The position numbers and the translations under genes were made by a program. Source: Stenotrophomonas sp. NA06056 (GTDB taxonomy: Bacteria > Pseudomonadota > Gammaproteobacteria > Xanthomonadales > Xanthomonadaceae). From it: 64,000 nt of DNA. Location: the NCBI RefSeq assembly GCF_013364355.1, contig NZ_CP054931.1:1240001-1304000 (forward strand). The letters run 5' to 3'. Below, one piece after another: positions 59,441 through 64,000 of the stretch (the stretch's first letter is position 1; each line of letters opens with the position of its first letter). The notes beneath the pieces were generated by a model. The model was not told the origin of the DNA, ran no database searches, and was given only the letters and a program-made list of their open reading frames with translations.

Positions 59441-59499
59441 GGGCGTCATGTTTCCACGCTGGCCAAGGCCGGCACCCAACCAAGAGATCAAGGCAGGCT

Positions 59500-60090
59500 G
59501 TGAGCGACAAGGCAACCGACATCGCGAATCTGCTCGCCCCGACCGTTGTGTCGCTGGGCCTGGAGCTGCTGGGCGTTGAGTATCTGCCGGCCCCCGGCGG
59601 TGCGACCCTTCGCCTTTACATCGACGTGCCGCTGGCGGAACAGCCGGAGCGCATCATCAATGTGGACGACTGTGAGCGGGTAAGCCGCGAAGTCTCGGCA
59701 CAGATGGACGTCGAGGACCCGATCAGCGGCAATTACACGCTGGAAGTGTCCTCTCCGGGCGTGGACCGCCCGCTGTTCAACCTGGAACAGTTCGGTCGTC
59801 ACCTCGGCGAATCGGCCAAGGTCACGCTGAAGCTGCCGCAGGAAAACCGCCGCCGCCTGCAGGGTCGCATCGACGCGATCGACGAGGCGCAGGGCAGCAT
59901 CACCTTCATCGTCGACAACGCCGCACTGGTGGTGTCGGCAGACAACATCGACAAGGCGCGGATCATGCCTGACTGGGTGGCGCTGGGGCTGGCCCCGAGC
60001 AAGCCGACCGGTCCGGCACCGAAGCGTCCGAAGCCGAACAAGAATTCTTCTTCCAACGAGCCGGCGGCAAAGAAGCCGCGCGCGGAGTGA
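59500..60090 (+). CDS. rimP: Ribosome maturation factor RimP
   Basis: A 196-aa protein needed for 30S subunit maturation. An N-terminal alpha/beta domain (about 10-85; [23 protein letters not shown]) and a C-terminal SH3-like domain (about 90-160; [12 protein letters not shown]) are readable. A basic, low-complexity tail (about 168-196) is extra to E. coli RimP (about 150 aa). Start is GTG at 59500. Confidence 0.94.
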   Translation: MSDKATDIANLLAPTVVSLGLELLGVEYLPAPGGATLRLYIDVPLAEQPERIINVDDCERVSREVSAQMDVEDPISGNYTLEVSSPGVDRPLFNLEQFGRHLGESAKVTLKLPQENRRRLQGRIDAIDEAQGSITFIVDNAALVVSADNIDKARIMPDWVALGLAPSKPTGPAPKRPKPNKNSSSNEPAAKKPRAE

Positions 60091-60094
60091 GCCA

Positions 60095-61606
60095 ATGAGC
60101 AAGGAACTGTTGCTGGTAGTGGACGCGGTCGCCAACGAAAAGGGCGTGCCGCGTGAAGTGATCTTCGATGCCATCGAGGCCGCCCTGGCCTCGGCAGCGA
60201 AGAAGCGCTATCCCGACGAGGAAGTGCTGACCCGCGTGGTCATCGACCACAAGGATGGCAACTACGAAACCTTCCGCCGCTGGGAAGTGGTGGCCGATGA
60301 CGTGGTGATGGAATCGCCGGATCGCCAGATCCGCCTGATGGATGCGATCGAGGAAGCCGAAGGCGTGGATGTCGGCGACTACATCGAAGAGCAGATCGAG
60401 AACCCCGACTTCGGTCGTATCGCCGCTCAGGCCGCCAAGCAGGTGATCGTGCAGCGCGTGCGCGAAGCCGAGCGCCAGCAGGTGGTCGATGCGTGGGCCG
60501 ACCGTGTGGGCGAGCTGATCACCGGTGTGGTCAAGCGCGCCGAGCGCGGCAACATCTATGTCGACCTTGGCGGTAACGCCGAGGGTTTCATCCCGAAGGA
60601 CAAGGGCATTCCGCGTGACGTCCTGCGTGCTGGCGACCGCGTCCGCGGTTACCTGGCCGAAGTGCGTTCGGAGCCGCGTGGCCCGCAGCTGTTCATCAGC
60701 CGTGCCGCACCGGAATTCATGATCGAGCTGTTCAAGCTGGAAGTGCCGGAAGTCGGCCAGGGCCTGGTGGAAATCAAGGCCTGCGCCCGCGATCCGGGCG
60801 ACCGCGCCAAGATCGCCGTGCTCGCCCACGACCAGCGCACCGATCCGATCGGCGCCTGCATCGGCATGCGTGGTTCGCGCGTGCAGGCCGTCTCCAACGA
60901 GCTCAATGGCGAGCGCGTGGACATCGTGCTGTGGAATGAAAATCCGGCCAACTTCGTCATCAATGCGATGGCGCCGGCCGAAGTGCAGTCGATCATCGTC
61001 GATGAAGACAAGCACTCCATGGATCTGGCCGTGGCAGAAGACCGCCTGGCCCAGGCCATCGGCAAGGGCGGCCAGAACGTGCGCCTGGCCAGCCGCCTGA
61101 CCGGTTGGCAGCTGAACGTGATGACCCAGGACCAGGTCACCGCCAAGTCCGAAGCAGAGCAGGCTTCGGCCCGCCAGCTGTTCATGGACAAGCTGGAAGT
61201 CGACGAGGAAATCGCCGGCATCCTGGTCAGCGAAGGCTTCGGCACGGTCGAGGAAATCGCATACGTACCGGTTGGCGAACTGCTGGCCGTGGAAGGTTTC
61301 GACGAAGACATCGTCGAAGAGCTGCGCGCACGTGCCCGCGATGCGCTGCTCAATGAGGCCCTGGCAGTCGAGGAAGGCCTCGAGGATGGCCAGCCGGCGC
61401 AGGACCTGCTGTCCCTGAAGGGCATGGACGAAGCCACCGCATATGCGTTGGCCGGCCACGGCGTGCGTACCAGCGAGGACTTGTCCGACCTGGCCGCCGA
61501 CGAGGTCATGGACTTCGGCATCGAAGGGCTGGACCAGGAGCGCGCTGCGGCGCTGATCCTGGCCGCGCGTGCCGAGGAGATCGCCCGACTGGAACGCGGC
61601 GAATGA
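60095..61606 (+). CDS. nusA: Transcription termination/antitermination protein NusA
   Basis: A 503-aa RNA-polymerase-binding protein that promotes pausing, termination and antitermination. Domains in order: N-terminal RNAP-binding domain (1-125), S1 (about 135-200; GNIYVDLGGNAEGFI), two KH domains (about 205-345; GACIGMRGSRVQAV) and two acidic repeat domains at the end (about 360-500). The length matches E. coli NusA (495 aa). Confidence 0.97.
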   Translation: MSKELLLVVDAVANEKGVPREVIFDAIEAALASAAKKRYPDEEVLTRVVIDHKDGNYETFRRWEVVADDVVMESPDRQIRLMDAIEEAEGVDVGDYIEEQIENPDFGRIAAQAAKQVIVQRVREAERQQVVDAWADRVGELITGVVKRAERGNIYVDLGGNAEGFIPKDKGIPRDVLRAGDRVRGYLAEVRSEPRGPQLFISRAAPEFMIELFKLEVPEVGQGLVEIKACARDPGDRAKIAVLAHDQRTDPIGACIGMRGSRVQAVSNELNGERVDIVLWNENPANFVINAMAPAEVQSIIVDEDKHSMDLAVAEDRLAQAIGKGGQNVRLASRLTGWQLNVMTQDQVTAKSEAEQASARQLFMDKLEVDEEIAGILVSEGFGTVEEIAYVPVGELLAVEGFDEDIVEELRARARDALLNEALAVEEGLEDGQPAQDLLSLKGMDEATAYALAGHGVRTSEDLSDLAADEVMDFGIEGLDQERAAALILAARAEEIARLERGE

Positions 61607-61622
61607 GCCGGCAATGAACAGG

Positions 61623-61641
61623 GCCCTGAGCCGATCAGGGC
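61623..61641 (+). other. Hairpin in the nusA-infB spacer
   Basis: GCCCTGA and TCAGGGC around a 5-base loop, in the 92-base spacer. TAGAAT follows at 61643-61648 and could be a -10 box of an internal promoter, but no good -35 is seen. Confidence 0.4.
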
Positions 61642-61698
61642 GTAGAATCCGCGCCACCTCCAGATGCGGGGGGGCGCCCTCAAGATCATAGGATCCGA

Positions 61699-64000
61699 AT
61701 GTCGCAGCAAACCACCATCCGCAAGCTTGCTGAACTGGTCAATACACCGGTCGAAAAACTGCTGGAACAGCTGGCCGGTGCCGGCATGAAGTTCAGCGGT
61801 CCCGACCAGGTCGTGACCAGCTCCGAGAAAGTGAAGCTCCTGGGCTTCCTTCGTCGTTCGCATGGCAAGCCCGAGCAGGCCCCGGAAGAGACGGATCAGT
61901 CCGCCAAGAAGATCACGCTCAATCGCCGGAAACAGCAGGAAGTGACGGTCAATTCCGGTCGCAGCAAGACGACCGTGAATGTCGAGGTGCGCCAGAAGCG
62001 TACCTACGTCAAGGATGGTGCGCGTGCGATGACCCCGGACGAAGAGCGCGCCGACATTCTGCGCAAGCTGGAAGAGTCGCGCGCACGCAACCTCGCAGAG
62101 CAGCAGGCGCTGGCCGAGAAGGACCGCCTGCGTGACGAGGAAATCGTCCGCAAGCGCGAGGAAGAAGTTGCCGCCAAGGAGCGTGCCGAGGCCGAGAAGA
62201 AGGCGGCCGAGGAAGCTGCGGTTGCCGCCAAGGCTGCCGAGGCGCTTGCTGCCAGCAAGCCCAAGGTGCGTGCTCCGATCGACGAAACCGCGCCGCGCCC
62301 GCCGCGCGCTCCGGCCGCAGCCCCGGCTGCGCCGCGCAGTGCCGCGCCGCCGCGCAACGACGACCGCAACAACCGCAGCGCGCCGCGCAACGAGCGTGGC
62401 CCGGGTGATCGCTTTGCCGGTCAGATGCACCTGTCCGCCGCCGATCGTGCGCGCCGTGGCAACAGCAACAACAGCAACAACCGTGGTCGTCCGGGCAGCC
62501 GTCCGACGTCCGGCCGTCGCGACATGTCGCGCGGCGGTGGCAACGCCGGCCCGCACGCCTTTGAGCGTCCGACCGCACCGGTCGTGCGTGAAGTGGCGAT
62601 CGGCGACACCATCACCGTGGCCGACCTGGCGCAGAAGCTCGCGCTGAAGGGCGGCGAAGTGGTGAAGGCGCTGTTCAAGATGGGCGTGATGGCCACCATC
62701 ACCCAGTCCATCGATCACGACACCGCAGCACTGGTCACCGAAGAGCTGGGCCACAAGGCGATCCGCGCCAGCGACAACGACGCCGAAGACGCGCTGTTGG
62801 CATCGGCGGGTGAGAACCAGGGTGAGGCCGTGCAGCGTCCGCCGGTGGTCACCATCATGGGCCACGTCGATCACGGCAAGACCTCGCTGCTGGATTACAT
62901 CCGTCGCACCAAGGTCGCCACCGGCGAAGCCGGCGGCATCACCCAGCACATCGGTGCGTACCACGTTGAAACGCCGAAGGGCGTCATCAGCTTCCTGGAT
63001 ACCCCGGGCCATGCCGCGTTCACTTCGATGCGTGCCCGCGGTGCCAAGCTGACCGATATCGTGGTGCTGGTCGTGGCTGCCGATGACGGCGTCATGCCGC
63101 AGACCAAGGAAGCCATCCAGCACGCCCGTTCGGCAGGTGTGCCGCTGATCGTGGCGATCAACAAGATCGACAAGTCCGGCGCTGATCCGATGCGGGTCAA
63201 GAACGAGCTGCTTTCCGAGCAGGTCGTGGCCGAGGACTTCGGTGGCGACACCCAGATGGTGGAGATCTCGGCCAAGACCGGCCTGGGCATCGACGATCTG
63301 CTGGAAGCTGTTTCGGTGCAGGCTGAACTGCTGGAACTGAAGGCAGTCGACGATGGCCGTGCCAACGGTGTGGTCATCGAATCCTCGCTGGACAAGGGCC
63401 GTGGCCCGATCGCGACGGTGCTGGTGCAGCAGGGCCGCCTGAAGAAGGGCGATTACCTGGTGTGCGGTATCCAGTACGGCCGCGTGCGTGCGCTGTTCGA
63501 CGAAACCGGCAAGCAGCCGGAGTTCGCTGGTCCGTCCATCCCGGTGCAGGTCCTGGGTCTGTCCGGCGTGCCGGAAGCCGGTGACGACTTCGTCGTCGTC
63601 GACGACGAGCGTCTGGCCAAGGACGTTGCCCAGCAGCGTGAGACCAAGCGTCGTGAATCGCGCCTGGTGGCCACCGCTGGCAGCCGCATGGAAGACATCA
63701 TGGCGACCCTGGGCAAGGGCGAGGGCCAGCAGGTCCTCAACCTGGTCATCAAGGCCGACGTGCAGGGTTCGGTGCAGGCCCTGAGCCAGGCACTGGTCGC
63801 GCTGTCCAACGAAGACATCCGCATCAACGTGATCCACTCCGGCGTGGGCGGCATCACCGAATCGGACGCCAACTCGGCGGCCGCTTCGAAGGCCACCGTC
63901 ATCGGCTTCAACGTGCGTGCGGATGCTTCGGCCCGTCGCATCATCGAATCCAACGGCGTGGACCTGCGTTACTTCTCGATCATCTATGACGTGATCGATC
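61699..64000 (+). CDS. infB: Translation initiation factor IF-2 (3' end outside window)
   Basis: The first 767 codons of IF-2, the GTPase that brings initiator tRNA to the 30S subunit, fitting its place next to initiator tRNA genes. Order: N-terminal domain (1-60), a long Ala/Arg/Glu/Pro-rich linker (about 80-300) with Asn/Gly repeats, then the G domain with G1 GHVDHGKT (388-395), DTPGH (G3) and NKID (G4), and domain II. Domain IV, which holds the formyl-Met site, lies beyond the window. Stop not reached. Confidence 0.96.
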   Translation, partial: MSQQTTIRKLAELVNTPVEKLLEQLAGAGMKFSGPDQVVTSSEKVKLLGFLRRSHGKPEQAPEETDQSAKKITLNRRKQQEVTVNSGRSKTTVNVEVRQKRTYVKDGARAMTPDEERADILRKLEESRARNLAEQQALAEKDRLRDEEIVRKREEEVAAKERAEAEKKAAEEAAVAAKAAEALAASKPKVRAPIDETAPRPPRAPAAAPAAPRSAAPPRNDDRNNRSAPRNERGPGDRFAGQMHLSAADRARRGNSNNSNNRGRPGSRPTSGRRDMSRGGGNAGPHAFERPTAPVVREVAIGDTITVADLAQKLALKGGEVVKALFKMGVMATITQSIDHDTAALVTEELGHKAIRASDNDAEDALLASAGENQGEAVQRPPVVTIMGHVDHGKTSLLDYIRRTKVATGEAGGITQHIGAYHVETPKGVISFLDTPGHAAFTSMRARGAKLTDIVVLVVAADDGVMPQTKEAIQHARSAGVPLIVAINKIDKSGADPMRVKNELLSEQVVAEDFGGDTQMVEISAKTGLGIDDLLEAVSVQAELLELKAVDDGRANGVVIESSLDKGRGPIATVLVQQGRLKKGDYLVCGIQYGRVRALFDETGKQPEFAGPSIPVQVLGLSGVPEAGDDFVVVDDERLAKDVAQQRETKRRESRLVATAGSRMEDIMATLGKGEGQQVLNLVIKADVQGSVQALSQALVALSNEDIRINVIHSGVGGITESDANSAAASKATVIGFNVRADASARRIIESNGVDLRYFSIIYDVID

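Noticed and set aside
60649..63837. A 1062-codon open frame on the minus strand opposite nusA and infB
   Set aside because: Antisense to two certain genes; composition matches codon-bias shadows.

Overview
This is a high-GC gammaproteobacterial chromosome segment. It most likely comes from Stenotrophomonas (S. maltophilia complex, Xanthomonadaceae). The evidence is recurrent palindromes that begin with GTAG (the SMAG class of repeats), separate nuoC and nuoD genes, and housekeeping gene orders shared with Xanthomonas and Pseudomonas. I see no integrase, transposase, CRISPR array or plasmid gene. Almost all of the window is coding, with many start/stop overlaps of the ATGA or GTGA type.

Region 1 (1-12.0 kb) holds housekeeping genes: the end of mrp/apbC, dcd, a 55-aa membrane gene, a HIT protein with a dienelactone-hydrolase-like protein, rimO, a DUF3025 gene, greB, a HerA/YjgR-type ATPase, a LysM lytic transglycosylase, an RraB-like protein, a Sco1 copper chaperone with psd, and prmB.

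Region 2 (11.9-19.1 kb) is aroC, a 2-hydroxyacid dehydrogenase, asd, fimV/hubP, a VOC protein, truA and trpF. In related bacteria truA-trpF lies next to trpB-trpA-accD. Here the two halves are separated by a 10-kb cassette.

Region 3 (19.1-29.3 kb) is that cassette and the most interesting part of the window. It has five co-directional, tightly packed genes: a YqiJ-like OB-fold membrane protein, a YqiK-type flotillin, a 1790-aa AAA-type ATPase of the DUF3686 kind, a 235-aa helical protein, and a TelA/KlaA-family protein. The genes look like one membrane-associated stress machine of unknown function.

Region 4 (29.3-35.5 kb) has a LysR regulator divergent from trpB, a predicted lipoprotein lodged between trpB and trpA, then accD and glmM. 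Region 5 (35.5-41.7 kb) is a minus-strand envelope cluster (YejM-like sulfatase, glycosyltransferase, NodB-type deacetylase, galE), followed by a plus-strand 2OG-Fe(II) oxygenase. A 0.7-kb noncoding stretch (41.65-42.36 kb) holds two large mirror-image structured repeats.

Region 6 (42.4-58.8 kb) is tpiA, secG, tRNA-Leu(GAG) and the complete 14-gene nuoA-N operon for respiratory complex I. Region 7 (58.8-64 kb) has a strong promoter, two identical initiator tRNA-Met genes, a terminator, a structured leader, and rimP-nusA-infB (infB runs off the window). The order glmM, secG, tRNA-Leu(GAG), tRNA-fMet, rimP, nusA, infB is an old gammaproteobacterial order. Here it is interrupted by the envelope cluster and by nuo.
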